Shown here one piece after another: positions 51,824 through 61,838 of a stretch of 64,000 nucleotides of DNA. A program made the translations under genes and the position numbers. The DNA lies in the NCBI GenBank assembly GCA_910585405.1, contig CAJUDO010000006.1, positions 34,977 through 98,976 of the forward strand. Direction: 5' to 3'. The notes under the pieces were generated by a model. The model searched no databases and was not told where the DNA came from. It was given only the letters and a program-made list of their open reading frames with translations. Origin of the DNA: an uncultured Peptococcaceae bacterium. Its GTDB lineage: Bacteria; Bacillota; Peptococcia; Peptococcales; Peptococcaceae. Numbering within the stretch: the first letter of the stretch is position 1; the number at the start of each line of letters is the position of its first letter.

Positions 51824-52621
51824 CTAATTTCCTCCCTTTTGCTTCTGCACTGCCAACTCCGGCACCACCTCAGCAATGTCAGCACCGATACAAATAGCCT
51901 TGTGTCTGTTTTCCTCCACACAAAGCGGATGCTGCGTGTTCACGCGAATCAATTTGGCATGCTTGTGGTTCATCACAATCTGTTCAAAAGGAAAACGAAT
52001 CAATTCAGGCATGGTGTATCCCACACCCAGCTCCAAAATTACAAGCTTATCATGGGCAGAGCTATTGATAAACTGAAACCATGCTTCATTTTTTTCCCGG
52101 TAGGGTTCATCACAGAAATTTTTCCCAACATACACATTCATCACTAACGGCGCGCCGCAGTGAGGACACTTAGGCAGATTGGCAGGGTCCTCTGCTACTT
52201 GAGTAAAATATTGCTTGCCAATCCAACTATGATTCTGACAGTTTCGGCTGCACTGCACCCGCGCCATGTCCCCCTGTGCCTTATAAATGCGCGCCAACTC
52301 CAGCCCGCTGCGCTGTAAAAATCCGTCGGGATTGCTGTCAATCACAAAATAATCGGTTCCCTCCAACAGCTGCGCCAGCTGCTTGTACAAAAGTGGCGTT
52401 TCCTTGTTCAGCCGCTGTTCCTGAATATATGGCAGCCAAAAAGGCCAATATGCTTCTTCAGACAATTTCTGCTCCAATGGCAAGGGACGCAATCCTGCTG
52501 CCGCTGAAAAACCTGCCCCAATTCCCACCAAAATTTTATCAGCCTGCCGCAGTATCTTCGCGACAAGAGCCGCCTTTTCCCCATTCCATAGGATATCTTG
52601 TTTTTGTGACATCTTTCCCAT
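51824..52621 (-). CDS. Sirtuin-fold protein, class M-like (possible ADP-ribosyltransferase)
   Basis: 265 residues. NAD site ILVGIGAGFSAAAGL. In place of the sirtuin QNxD-LH motif it has VIDSNPDGFLQRSG, and in place of the catalytic His region it has KAQGDMARVQCSRNC, followed by the second zinc pair CPHC. QGD...QC is the pattern of class M sirtuins, some of which ADP-ribosylate lipoylated GcvH-like proteins instead of deacetylating. No macrodomain or GcvH-L gene is adjacent. Forms a pair with the pentapeptide gene. Confidence 0.8.
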   Translation of the reverse strand: MGKMSQKQDILWNGEKAALVAKILRQADKILVGIGAGFSAAAGLRPLPLEQKLSEEAYWPFWLPYIQEQRLNKETPLLYKQLAQLLEGTDYFVIDSNPDGFLQRSGLELARIYKAQGDMARVQCSRNCQNHSWIGKQYFTQVAEDPANLPKCPHCGAPLVMNVYVGKNFCDEPYREKNEAWFQFINSSAHDKLVILELGVGYTMPELIRFPFEQIVMNHKHAKLIRVNTQHPLCVEENRHKAICIGADIAEVVPELAVQKQKGGN

Positions 52622-52755
52622 CGCATCCTTCCAAGTTGTTTATTCTTCTATAGAGATTATAACACAGAAGAGGAATTTCCTCATGCCCATTGTCTTTTTT
52701 TCTGCAAATAGTGTATAATAAGAAAAAACCATTTCAATACTGGAGGATGTCCCGC

Positions 52756-54093
52756 ATGGCTGAATTTACAAATGATAAAATGCTGCCGCAGAGTCTGGAA
52801 GCAGAACAGGCTGTGCTGGCAGCGATGTTTAACGACAGAGATGCAATCCTGGAAGTTATTCCGCTCTTAAAGGATACCGACTTTTACCGCCACGATCACG
52901 GCGTACTGTTTGCCACTATGCGCAAAATGAATGAACAAAACGTACCAGTGGACCTGGTCACCATCACCGCGCAGCTGGACAAAGACGGCAATCTGGAAAA
53001 AGCCGGAGGAATCACCTATGTAGCACAAATCGCCAATTCCTTGGGCAGCGCCGCCAATATCACCCATTATGCCAATATTGTAAAAGAAAAAGCCGTACTG
53101 CGGGATTTGATCAACATTGCCAGCAATATCTCCAACCGCAGCTATGATGATACGGAAGAAACAGAAAAAATTCTGGATGACGCGGAGCGTATGGTGTTGG
53201 AAATTTCACAAAAACGCACCCGTTCTGGACTGACTCCGGTATCAGAGGTACTGGGTGAAACGCTGAACCGCCTGGAAATTCTTTCTACCAAACAGGAAGG
53301 TCTTACCGGACTTACCTCCGGTTTTATCGATTTGGACCGCATGACCTCCGGCTGGCAAAAGTCCGACTTTATTATTCTGGCTGCCCGTCCTGCCATGGGG
53401 AAAACGGCCTTTGCCCTGAATATGGCGCAAAATGCCGCTCTGCTCACCAATCAGCCCGTTGCCATTTTCAGCCTGGAAATGTCCAAAGAACAGCTGGTAA
53501 ACCGTATGATTTCTTCCCAGGCAGAGATTGACCAGCAGGTACTGCGCAACGGACGCATTTTTGGAGAAGACTGGATTCGTCTGGTAAACGCCATTGCCCC
53601 CTTGGGGGAAGCACCTATTTATATCGACGATACTCCTGCTATTTCCGTGCGCGAAGTGCGCGCCAAAGCGCGCCGTCTCAAAACAGAGCAGGGACTTGCC
53701 CTGCTTATCATCGACTATTTACAGCTTATGGGCAGCACCGGCCGTGTAGAAAGCCGCCAGCAGGAAGTATCCCAAATCTCCCGCAGCCTGAAAGCTCTGG
53801 CCAGAGAATTGGATATTCCTATTATCGCCTTATCCCAGCTGAGCCGTTCTGTAGAACAGGGACAGGAAAAGAAACCCAGTCTGAGCCATCTGCGTGAATC
53901 AGGTTCCCTGGAGCAGGATGCCGACATTGTCATGTTTATCTATCGCGATGAATACTATAACGAAAATTCCGAAAAAAAAGGACAGGCTGAAATCATCATC
54001 GCCAAGCATAGAAACGGTGCTACCGGTTCGGTGGACCTGAGCTTCCGCAAAGAATTCACCAAATTCGGCAACCTCAGCAGAATGCCCGAATAA
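52756..54093 (+). CDS. dnaB: Replicative DNA helicase DnaB
   Basis: 445 residues. N-terminal MLPQSLEAEQAVLAAMFNDRDAI, linker, then the RecA-like core: Walker A LAARPAMGKTAFALNMAQ, Walker B LALLIIDYLQLM, DREIPI-type LARELDIPIIALSQLSRSVEQ and arginine finger GSLEQDADIVMFIYRDEYY. The start at 52756 follows TGGAGGATG at correct spacing; 22 upstream in-frame residues are rejected. dnaB is often origin-near in Bacillota. Confidence 0.96.
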   Translation: MAEFTNDKMLPQSLEAEQAVLAAMFNDRDAILEVIPLLKDTDFYRHDHGVLFATMRKMNEQNVPVDLVTITAQLDKDGNLEKAGGITYVAQIANSLGSAANITHYANIVKEKAVLRDLINIASNISNRSYDDTEETEKILDDAERMVLEISQKRTRSGLTPVSEVLGETLNRLEILSTKQEGLTGLTSGFIDLDRMTSGWQKSDFIILAARPAMGKTAFALNMAQNAALLTNQPVAIFSLEMSKEQLVNRMISSQAEIDQQVLRNGRIFGEDWIRLVNAIAPLGEAPIYIDDTPAISVREVRAKARRLKTEQGLALLIIDYLQLMGSTGRVESRQQEVSQISRSLKALARELDIPIIALSQLSRSVEQGQEKKPSLSHLRESGSLEQDADIVMFIYRDEYYNENSEKKGQAEIIIAKHRNGATGSVDLSFRKEFTKFGNLSRMPE

Positions 54094-54116
54094 CTCCCAA
54101 TTTGCTAAAATATCTC

Positions 54117-54157
54117 AAAAAACGACTATCCCGCCATTAGGCAGAATAGTCGTTTTT
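54117..54157. terminator. Terminator after dnaB, twin of the one at 63627
   Basis: Inverted repeat AACGACTAT ... ATAGTCGTT with flanking A/T runs, bidirectional, serving dnaB and the convergent flavoprotein gene. It differs by one loop base from the element at 63627-63666. Confidence 0.85.
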
Positions 54158-54173
54158 GATTACAGTGTATAAA

Positions 54174-55846
54174 CTATTCCAATATTTTTTTACGCCAGCC
54201 AACTTGCGCCTGGTTGTCTACCTTCTTCACCGTCATAAACATATCGTTCAAAAGCGGATTGGTAAAGGTATAATCGCTGCGTTTGTGCATGCCTCTGCTT
54301 TCACGGCGTTCGCGGCAAACGGTAATAATCAGTTTGCCCATTTCCAAAATTCCAATGCCCGCATCAATTCGTGAGAATTGGCGCAGAAAACACTTGCTTT
54401 TGCCCGTCTTTCCAAAAGCTCCAGATTGTTCAAGCCGGCAGAGAGCATAGATTCGGAGCGAGGATTTATAATCCCGCAATAGTCGCTCATGATTTGCTGT
54501 ACTGCAACGTTCAATTCCTTCCAGGTAGCACCCTCTTTGCGCTCCATCAACTGGGTATAAAATTCACAAGCATTGCGTACCACTTCACTGTTCAAAATTT
54601 CTTCGTCACTGACACCTTCCACATTTTGCACATAGCTTGCTGCATTTTCCCCAGCAATACGGCCGGTCACAGCTGCCCCGGCTATTCCCAGATTAAAGTT
54701 GCCGCATTCATCTCCGGCACAATATAATCCGGGTAAATCAGTTTCGCCCCGCTCATTGATTTCAATTCCACACCCCTGCATGTTGGGATTATATTTATCA
54801 AATTCCACCATGTGTTTGTTAAAGGTCATCCCTTGGGTTTCCAGTGCTTCTAAAAGGGAAGTATCCCCCTCGCAGCGGAAGCCCCATTTCATGTATTCCA
54901 GATCTTCCGGCTCCGTTTTTGTGCAATCCATATAAACCGGCGCTGTCCCGTTGGCTTTCTTTTCTAAAAATACATCCTGCCAAATATCACCGGTAATATC
55001 GCCGCACTCCTTACTAGGCTTCTCCACAAATGGACCTACTGCTTTTCCCGTATAATCTTCCAAAACGCCAATCCAAGTTGCTTTTCCGCAGCGCTCCATA
55101 TATTTAGGACCTGCATGGGTGAACGGCACGTCAATATTCACCAGCGTTGCGCCTGCTTTATAGGCCGCCACACGTCCGCTGGCTGTCCCCGCCGGACAAT
55201 TGCACAGGTTGAACATCCAGCCCGGTGTGATAGATGGGTATAATCTCATTGCAATGCCTGTCGCAGTGATAATACTCTTGGCGCGATATAGTTTTACACG
55301 GGGAACAGATTTAGAAATATCAATCCCAATTGCACCGACAACTTTGCCGTCTTTTGTGATAAACTCACTGATTGCTGTTTTATTATCAATTCTTGCACCG
55401 ACTTCCAACGCTTTTTTCGTCAGTACAGGTTTCTGATTCTCCCCGTTATATTTCAGGAAGCAACGCAAACGTCCCGGCAGCGCATGCCCATTAAATTCAT
55501 ATTTTCCGTGTGGGCGCATATCAATACCCCATTCATCCCAGTCCTTCGCAACTTCGAAGGAGCGCTGGGCAAACACACGCTGCATTTTTGTATCCACTGC
55601 TTCTTTGCACATACTCTGGCCTAGCTCTTTTACAAATTCTTCAATATCACCGTGAACTTCCGGAATATAGCAACCAAAATGGTCATTCCCTGTAGCGCCG
55701 GAACCACTGCGCCGACTGTTGGCTTTCTCGGCAATCACAACCTTTGCTCCCTGAGAAGCCGCTGCAATCGCCGCCATCAAACCGGCAATCCCGCCGCCTA
55801 CAATCAACACATCACAATCCTGAATATTTTTTTCTACCTCAATCAT
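54174..55846 (-). pseudogene. FAD-dependent fumarate/adenylylsulfate-reductase-like flavoprotein, frameshifted near 3' end
   Basis: FAD site CDVLIVGGGIAGLMAAIAAASQGAKVVIAEK, then GSGATGNDHFGCYIPEVHGD, and GLYCAGDECGNFNLGIAGAAVTGRIAGENAA. The first frame ends early at 54329 (HELMRALEFWKWAN). The next frame carries the expected end: LEMGKLIITVCRERRESRGMHKRSDYTFTNPLLNDMF to 54174. One missing A at TTGGAATTTTGG (near 54345) restores a single 557-residue protein. Either a real one-base deletion or a sequencing error. It accepts electrons from the adjacent ferredoxin; its ATG overlaps the ferredoxin stop. Confidence 0.8.
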
Positions 55847-56088
55847 TTTCTACACCCCGTTTCCTGTTCAGATGGCACTTCTTGAAAAAGCATGGACATA
55901 GGCAGCGGATAACGCATTGTTATCGCCCCTACAGGACAATCCATCACACATGCCCGGCAATGCCAGCATTCCTCCGGATACATAACTGTCGGTTCTTTTG
56001 TATCCAATGGCCCGAAAACATCCATCCCGCAAATCTGCACACAAGTCATACATTTCACACATTTTTCTTTATCAATCATTGGTGGCAT
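55843..56088 (-). CDS. 2[4Fe-4S] ferredoxin-like electron-transfer subunit
   Basis: 81 residues. Two clusters: CVKCMTCVQICGMDVFG and CWHCRACVMDCPVGAI. AprB-like in size and in pairing with the flavoprotein. Strong AAAAGGAG start. Last but one gene of the leftward operon. Confidence 0.92.
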   Translation of the reverse strand: MPPMIDKEKCVKCMTCVQICGMDVFGPLDTKEPTVMYPEECWHCRACVMDCPVGAITMRYPLPMSMLFQEVPSEQETGCRK

Positions 56089-56167
56089 AAGATATTCACT
56101 CCTTTTCTAATTTATATAACCTTCTAACCTTCCTCTACCGCTTTCGCATAAACATGCTCACAAAGCT

Positions 56168-57592
56168 TTACATAATCCCGATGATTTTGAACCATGGGAT
56201 ATAGATTACAAATAACATCACAAAAACCAACACGGAACGAATAAGACCGATCTTGATATAATTCTTCATAGAAATCAGCCCATAGCTGAACAACAGAATA
56301 TCCGCATTGACTTCATAGGGGAATAATGTTGCTACACAGGCATTCCAGAAGACCATAATTAATCCTGTAGGATTAATGCCCAGTGTTACCGCGATATTCA
56401 CCATCGGCACTGTGAATGCTGAGCTAATGGCCAGCGGCGTCATCAGCATATTCCCGAAAAAGGCTATAAAGTAAGATACTGCAGACAACCCATACACAGA
56501 ATGAGGCAAATAGGGCAGCGCTTTTTCTACAAAGATATCGCCCAGGCCCAAGTTGGTAGCCGCGTCCCCAATGGCAATAAAGCCGGTGATTAGGAATACC
56601 ACAGAAAAATTAATCTGCTTTGTATCTGCCTGTTCCAATAGCTGAATCCCTGGCAAATACGCAAGCAAAGCTATCGCCATAAATACCTGCCCCGGATTCC
56701 AGCTGTGCAGTCTGCCATTGGTCAGCAAAAGAATAAAGAGTACCGCCAGCATCACTGTTGCCTTTATTTCAGATGCACTAATCTTGCCTAATTTGGCATA
56801 TTCCTCTTTGATATAACGATTCATTTCAGTCGGAACCAAGGATTGTCCATCGTCCTTGCAAAATTTATTTACAAAGAAAATTACAACAACCATTTGGACC
56901 GCGATGGAAATCAGACCAGGCAACGCATTATAAAGCGCCCACTCTGTCCAGCTTACGCCATAACCGGCGCTTTCCAGCATACCTGCTACAATTACGTTTC
57001 CATTGCTGCCGGTATACCATAGGTAGGACGCTGCACTTGCAGCAAAGAAAACACCCATGATCAGTATAATTGTCTTTCGGGTATCATCTTGCCAACCCAT
57101 GGCATCCCTGATGCTCAAGGCAATCGCGCCAAATATCGCAACACGGGCAATCCCCGCCGGTACAAACATCGCCATAATCACACCTGCAACAATCAGCATG
57201 GCAATTACAATATAAAAATTACCCCTCGCCAACAGCATCAGACTGTAGGCCAATCGTTTGCTCACACCGGTTTTCTGCATAATATGCGCAACCATAAACG
57301 CACCTAAAATGATCCACGGAAACTGCTGCGTCCATGAGCCAAAGGCCACGCCCGCTGGAACAACTTTGAAAATCCAATATCCTACCGGAATCAGTGTTGC
57401 AGCAATAAAAGCGGGCATCAATTCAAAAGCAACAAGATAAATACCGGCTATCGTGACCAGACAAAATCCTTTTATCTGAGCAGTATATACTTCGCCTTCC
57501 GGCAGCAAATATAATACTGCCAGCACTGCAACCAAGATGACCCATTTCAGCTTCTCCCCATTACTCAATTTCTTTCCTATATTTGTTGACAT
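56168..57592 (-). CDS. Anion:Na+ symporter of the DASS/SLC13 type
   Basis: 474 residues from ATG 57592 (GGAGGTAGGAG upstream). About 11-12 membrane segments; inner-membrane carboxylate transporter pattern (LVTIAGIYLVAFELMPAFIAATLIPVGYW, VVFLITGFIAIGDAATNLGLGDIF, GNMLMTPLAISSAFTVPMVNIAVTLGINPTGLIMVFWNA). Probably imports the organic anion reduced by the enzymes of the operon; substrate unknown. Confidence 0.88.
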   Translation of the reverse strand: MSTNIGKKLSNGEKLKWVILVAVLAVLYLLPEGEVYTAQIKGFCLVTIAGIYLVAFELMPAFIAATLIPVGYWIFKVVPAGVAFGSWTQQFPWIILGAFMVAHIMQKTGVSKRLAYSLMLLARGNFYIVIAMLIVAGVIMAMFVPAGIARVAIFGAIALSIRDAMGWQDDTRKTIILIMGVFFAASAASYLWYTGSNGNVIVAGMLESAGYGVSWTEWALYNALPGLISIAVQMVVVIFFVNKFCKDDGQSLVPTEMNRYIKEEYAKLGKISASEIKATVMLAVLFILLLTNGRLHSWNPGQVFMAIALLAYLPGIQLLEQADTKQINFSVVFLITGFIAIGDAATNLGLGDIFVEKALPYLPHSVYGLSAVSYFIAFFGNMLMTPLAISSAFTVPMVNIAVTLGINPTGLIMVFWNACVATLFPYEVNADILLFSYGLISMKNYIKIGLIRSVLVFVMLFVIYIPWFKIIGIM

Positions 57593-57637
57593 GACTCCTA
57601 CCTCCCCCAAATATTGATCGCACGCATCAACAATCAA

Positions 57638-59569
57638 TTAAAGTGTGTGGCCCAATTCGGCGCCATCACGGATTGCATACAGCGCATCGCCAATCCGTTT
57701 GCAATCGCCAATGGCGCAATAAGGCATCTTCAATTCCTCTAAAACACTTACCAGACTGTTTTCCGGTTTTGTCCCGATTGCCAGCACAATAGTATCTGCA
57801 GGCAGCGTCACCAGACTAACCTGATAGGTGATATCCACGCCAAAAGAACTAAAATCCGTCACTGCACAATTGGGATATAACGCAATCTTATTTTCAATCA
57901 GCTCGCGAATATAATAATCAAACAATACCGGATTGGTTCCTTTTCCTATCTCCGTCATATCAACCAGAGATACCTCTTTACCTTCCTTGGCAAGCTTTAT
58001 CGCTACCTCCATCCCAATATATCTCGCGCCGATTACAACAACCCGTTGTCCAACCTTGGCCTGATCCATTAACACATCGTTGCCCTGCACAATATTGACA
58101 TCGCCCAGCGGTTTTTCAAAGCTCAAGCTTTTAGGAACAGCACCGGTCGCCAAAACTGTGATGTCCGGTCCAAAGGATTGCAAATACGCCTTGTCTACTT
58201 CCTGATTGCGCAGCACCTTCACGCCTGCTTCCTTTAATTCATTTTCTTTATAAGGAACCAAAGTACGGTAGTCACCCTTCTCCGGTCCTCTGGAAGCAGG
58301 AATCCATTGGCCACCCAATACATCCTTTTTCTCGCACAAGGTCACATCATGCCCCCTCTTGGCAAGACGAATCGCAGCCTCCATCCCTGCTAAACCACCG
58401 CCGACAACCAAAATTCGCTTTGGTTCTTTGGCCGGTTCGGGATGATAAAACTCCTCTTCCCGTAAATTGTTGGGATTGACCGTGCAAGCCCTGTGACAAG
58501 TAGGGGAAACCTCTTTTCTGGTTTGCTCTGTAAAGCAATTCATACAACCGATGCATTTCAATATTTTTCTGTCTTCACCCTTGGCAGCTTTCGTAATCCA
58601 TTCCGGGTCTACAAACAGCGGTCTGCCCAGGGAAACAAAATCCGCCTGTCCTTCTGCAATCACACGATCTGCCAAGGAAGGAAGCCCCATTTTTACAGTC
58701 GCAATCACTGCCTTATCAGGAACTGCATCTTTTACTGCCTTCACATAGGGCAGCAGCGTACCGTAAGAAGCATAATATGGCTCTACAGCGCTCAAAGCGC
58801 TTTGTTTGATATTGCGCCCAACGGTCGGCTCAAATACATCCACATAAGGAGCAAGAATTTTTACCAACTCCAGACCTTCCTCCAACGGGATCCCGTTGTT
58901 TACCAATTCCTTCACGCGCAATTCCAACATAATGGGCATATCTGCCCCGGCTTGTTTGCGCACCTCTGTTAAAACCTCCCGAAGCAGCCGTGTACGTCCC
59001 ATGATGTCGCCGCCGTATTCATCGGTGCGTCGATTGGTATAAGGTGAGAGAAACAAATCAATCGCCTTCTTAGCTACACCTGTCTGAATACGAATGGCAT
59101 CAAAGCCTGCCTCTTTTGCTCGTCTGGCCATCTGCCCAAACTTGTAAATGAACAAATCAATTTCGCCCTTAGTCATGGCAACAGTGGTATAAGGATACGT
59201 CAGATTGGAGGCGCCCAGATTACAATTTGCCGAATAATCTGTGTTTTTAATGCTCAGCACACCCAAAATCGCCATTGCCTTCGTATCGTTAATCTTGACT
59301 TGCTCCAAATGTTTTGCCATCACATACATGGCCTCGTCACTGTTAATATTTACAGCTTTTACATTACCAAACATGGACTCGTTTAATCCCGGAAATGTAA
59401 TCATACCCGGCCCATACTCCTGTTTTGCACGATATGCCATACTATCCACTTCTGCCTGCGTCAAATGTCCTTTATTATCCCCCAGCTTAAAAGTCATACC
59501 GGGATAAACAATACGGTTTTTTACTTTCAGTTTGCCAAAGTAGCCCGGTTGTAATAAATGCTCTATCAT
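57638..59569 (-). CDS. NADH:flavin oxidoreductase/2-enoate reductase, copy 1
   Basis: 643 residues. N-terminal FMN TIM barrel of the Old Yellow family (MIEHLLQPGYFGKLKVKNRIVYPGMTF, DAIRIQTGVAKKAIDLFLSPYTNRRTDEYGG), iron-sulfur site KCIGCMNCFTEQTRKEVSPTCHRAC, then FAD- and NADH-binding Rossmann folds (RILVVGGGLAGMEAAIRLAKRGHDVTLCEK; VVVIGARYIGMEVAIKLA). 2,4-dienoyl-CoA reductase-like; reduces an activated C=C bond. The usual HGAHGYLL is replaced by QTGVAKKAI, so active-site residues differ. Confidence 0.88.
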   Translation of the reverse strand: MIEHLLQPGYFGKLKVKNRIVYPGMTFKLGDNKGHLTQAEVDSMAYRAKQEYGPGMITFPGLNESMFGNVKAVNINSDEAMYVMAKHLEQVKINDTKAMAILGVLSIKNTDYSANCNLGASNLTYPYTTVAMTKGEIDLFIYKFGQMARRAKEAGFDAIRIQTGVAKKAIDLFLSPYTNRRTDEYGGDIMGRTRLLREVLTEVRKQAGADMPIMLELRVKELVNNGIPLEEGLELVKILAPYVDVFEPTVGRNIKQSALSAVEPYYASYGTLLPYVKAVKDAVPDKAVIATVKMGLPSLADRVIAEGQADFVSLGRPLFVDPEWITKAAKGEDRKILKCIGCMNCFTEQTRKEVSPTCHRACTVNPNNLREEEFYHPEPAKEPKRILVVGGGLAGMEAAIRLAKRGHDVTLCEKKDVLGGQWIPASRGPEKGDYRTLVPYKENELKEAGVKVLRNQEVDKAYLQSFGPDITVLATGAVPKSLSFEKPLGDVNIVQGNDVLMDQAKVGQRVVVIGARYIGMEVAIKLAKEGKEVSLVDMTEIGKGTNPVLFDYYIRELIENKIALYPNCAVTDFSSFGVDITYQVSLVTLPADTIVLAIGTKPENSLVSVLEELKMPYCAIGDCKRIGDALYAIRDGAELGHTL

Positions 59570-59587
59570 TATTTTCATGCCCCCTTC

Positions 59588-61501
59588 TTATAACAAACGG
59601 CCAATCTCCGCACCGTCACGAATTGCCAACAACGCGTCTCCGATTCGCTTGCAATCCCCTGCTTCCACATGGAAAATATTCAGCTCATCCAGCACCTTTG
59701 CCAATTCATTTTGCGGCTTTGTACCCACTGCAAAAACGACTGTGTCTGCCTTTAACAATAATGGCAGATGCATATGGGTAATCTCTACACCGTTTTTCGT
59801 AAAACGACGTACCGGGCAATTTGGATATTGATATACACCGCTTTCCACCAAACGGTTGCGGTAGATACCGCCCAATCTCGGATTACAATTCTGCCCAATT
59901 TCCGCTACATCCACCAGAGAAACATGTTTTCCCTGATTTGCCAACTGCGTCGCTGCCTCCATGCCTATAAAGCGACCGCCGATGACAACTACATTTTGTC
60001 CCACTTCTGCAGTCCCCATAATCACATCATTTCCCTGTACAACATTGAATTGATGGTCTGTACGTCCAATCGGAATCGCTTTCGGCACCGCACCGGTGGC
60101 CAGTACCACTGCATCCGGCTTAGCTTCCTCTAAATACGCTTTATCTACAATTGTATTGCACCTTACATCTACACCGGCATCCGCAAGCTGTTGCTTTTTG
60201 TACGGCAATAAAGTGCGATAATCCACTTTATCCTTTTCATGAGAAGCAATTAACCACTGTCCGCCCAATTCCCCACTCTTTTCACAGAGGGAAACCTTGT
60301 GGCCCCGTTTGGCCAGAGTGATTGCCGCTTCAATTCCTGCCAATCCACCGCCGGCAACTAAGATATTCTTTGGATTTTCTGCCGGTACTAACGTGTTAAA
60401 ACTTTCTTCTCTCAAAAGTGATGGATTTAAGGTACAGGAACGTTGCGCCGGAACAATTTCCCGTCTTGCGTTTTCCATAAAACAGTTTACACAGCCAAGG
60501 CAGCGTAGAATTTTACTGTTCTGCCCCTTCACCGCCTTTGTAATCCATTCCGGATCCACAAACAACGGTCTTCCTAAGCATACAAAATCAGCCTTTCCGC
60601 TGGCAACTGTCTGCTCTGCCAATACCGGATCCCCCAATTTGCCCATAGCGATAATGGGAACATCCACATTTTCTTTAATCGTTGCTGTATAAGGCAGCAT
60701 ATATCCAGGCGAATAAAAATACGCCGGTGTAATGGTCCACTTAAATTCATTAAATCCTGTCGATGGCTGAATAGCGTCAGCATAAGGAGCAATATGTTGT
60801 GCAATCTGCTTCCCATCTTCAATGGTCAGACTGTCCTCACCCATCAAATCATCCACACCCAGCCGTACAACCAAAGCAATATCATTGCCAACCGCTTTGC
60901 GCATTGCCTGCAAAATCTCAATCACAAACCGTGCGCGGTTATACGTAGAGCCGCCGTATTCGTCCGTGCGATGATTGGTATATGGAGAAAGGAATGTACT
61001 CAAGAACTTGCCCGTACAAGCGTGAAGCTCCAACGCATCAAATCCCACTTCCGCCAATAATTTCGCACTAGCGGCCACCTCTTCTACATATTGCTTAATC
61101 TCCTCTACACGCATCGCGCGAATCGGTTTTCCGGTATTGGTATTCAGAATATCCGACGGACCCAAGCCCTGCGGTCCATATCCCACACATTGGGCCATCA
61201 CTTTGCAACCATTGATTTTTACCTGCTGCACAGCCTTGCGCATCGCCAATGCACTTTCTCCATTATAGACGGAGGCACAGAAGTTGTCCCCTTTCGGACT
61301 GGGCGGACGGCTGTCAATGGTTGGAAAACTAATCAAACCTGGAGAATATTCCTGCTTTGCACGATAAGCCAGGCTGTCAATCTCCGCCTGTGTCAAAAGT
61401 CCATTGTGATGCGGCAAATTAAAAGACATGGAAGAATAGATAATCCGGTTTTTCAATTTCATATTGCCTATTTGCCCTGCTTGCATAAGATGCTCAATCA
61501 T
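59588..61501 (-). CDS. NADH:flavin oxidoreductase/2-enoate reductase, copy 2
   Basis: 637 residues from ATG 61501 (CGAAAGGGG upstream). Same three-domain layout as its neighbour: barrel (MIEHLMQAGQIGNMKLKNRIIYSSMSF, DALELHACTGKFLSTFLSPYTNHRTDEYGG), Cys site CLGCVNCFMENARREIVPAQRSC, FAD fold ILVAGGGLAGIEAAITLAKRGHKVSLCEK and VVVIGGRFIGMEAATQLANQGK. The two are divergent paralogues and may form a pair with different substrates. First gene of the operon. Confidence 0.88.
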   Translation of the reverse strand: MIEHLMQAGQIGNMKLKNRIIYSSMSFNLPHHNGLLTQAEIDSLAYRAKQEYSPGLISFPTIDSRPPSPKGDNFCASVYNGESALAMRKAVQQVKINGCKVMAQCVGYGPQGLGPSDILNTNTGKPIRAMRVEEIKQYVEEVAASAKLLAEVGFDALELHACTGKFLSTFLSPYTNHRTDEYGGSTYNRARFVIEILQAMRKAVGNDIALVVRLGVDDLMGEDSLTIEDGKQIAQHIAPYADAIQPSTGFNEFKWTITPAYFYSPGYMLPYTATIKENVDVPIIAMGKLGDPVLAEQTVASGKADFVCLGRPLFVDPEWITKAVKGQNSKILRCLGCVNCFMENARREIVPAQRSCTLNPSLLREESFNTLVPAENPKNILVAGGGLAGIEAAITLAKRGHKVSLCEKSGELGGQWLIASHEKDKVDYRTLLPYKKQQLADAGVDVRCNTIVDKAYLEEAKPDAVVLATGAVPKAIPIGRTDHQFNVVQGNDVIMGTAEVGQNVVVIGGRFIGMEAATQLANQGKHVSLVDVAEIGQNCNPRLGGIYRNRLVESGVYQYPNCPVRRFTKNGVEITHMHLPLLLKADTVVFAVGTKPQNELAKVLDELNIFHVEAGDCKRIGDALLAIRDGAEIGRLL

Positions 61502-61838
61502 AAAATATAACCCCTTTCGCATTTTCCCTAAATCATTTTCATAATCTTGTTTTTATCATCATGTCATCCCTTGTGCCCTGTGGCAAAAGTCTTATTCTTT
61601 ATAAGTACATTTTATTCATCACATATCCATAAAGCAAATATTTATATTTGACATTTCGCTTCATTATAAGTTTTTTTGACATAAAAGGCCGCAAAATTCC
61701 CGTTTTTTTATCAGACATACTTAAAAAATTTATAAATATCTTTTTCAATTCCTATTTTTACAGAAATATTTTTATGCTATAATTATTTTTGACATACTAA
61801 ATACACATTTATCTGCATGCGAATGGAGTTGAAATCCC
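61502..61838. promoter_or_regulatory. Divergent control region of reductase operon and LysR gene
   Basis: About 340 bp, very AT-rich. TATAAT at 61778-61783 serves the rightward LysR gene. A TGCC-N4-GGCA dyad near 61573-61587 lies on the operon side and is a possible LysR box. No gene. Confidence 0.5.

Noticed and set aside
54329..54479. Separate small gene in the second frame at the flavoprotein end
   Set aside because: Its sequence is the expected C-terminus of the flavoprotein, so it is a frameshift, not a gene.
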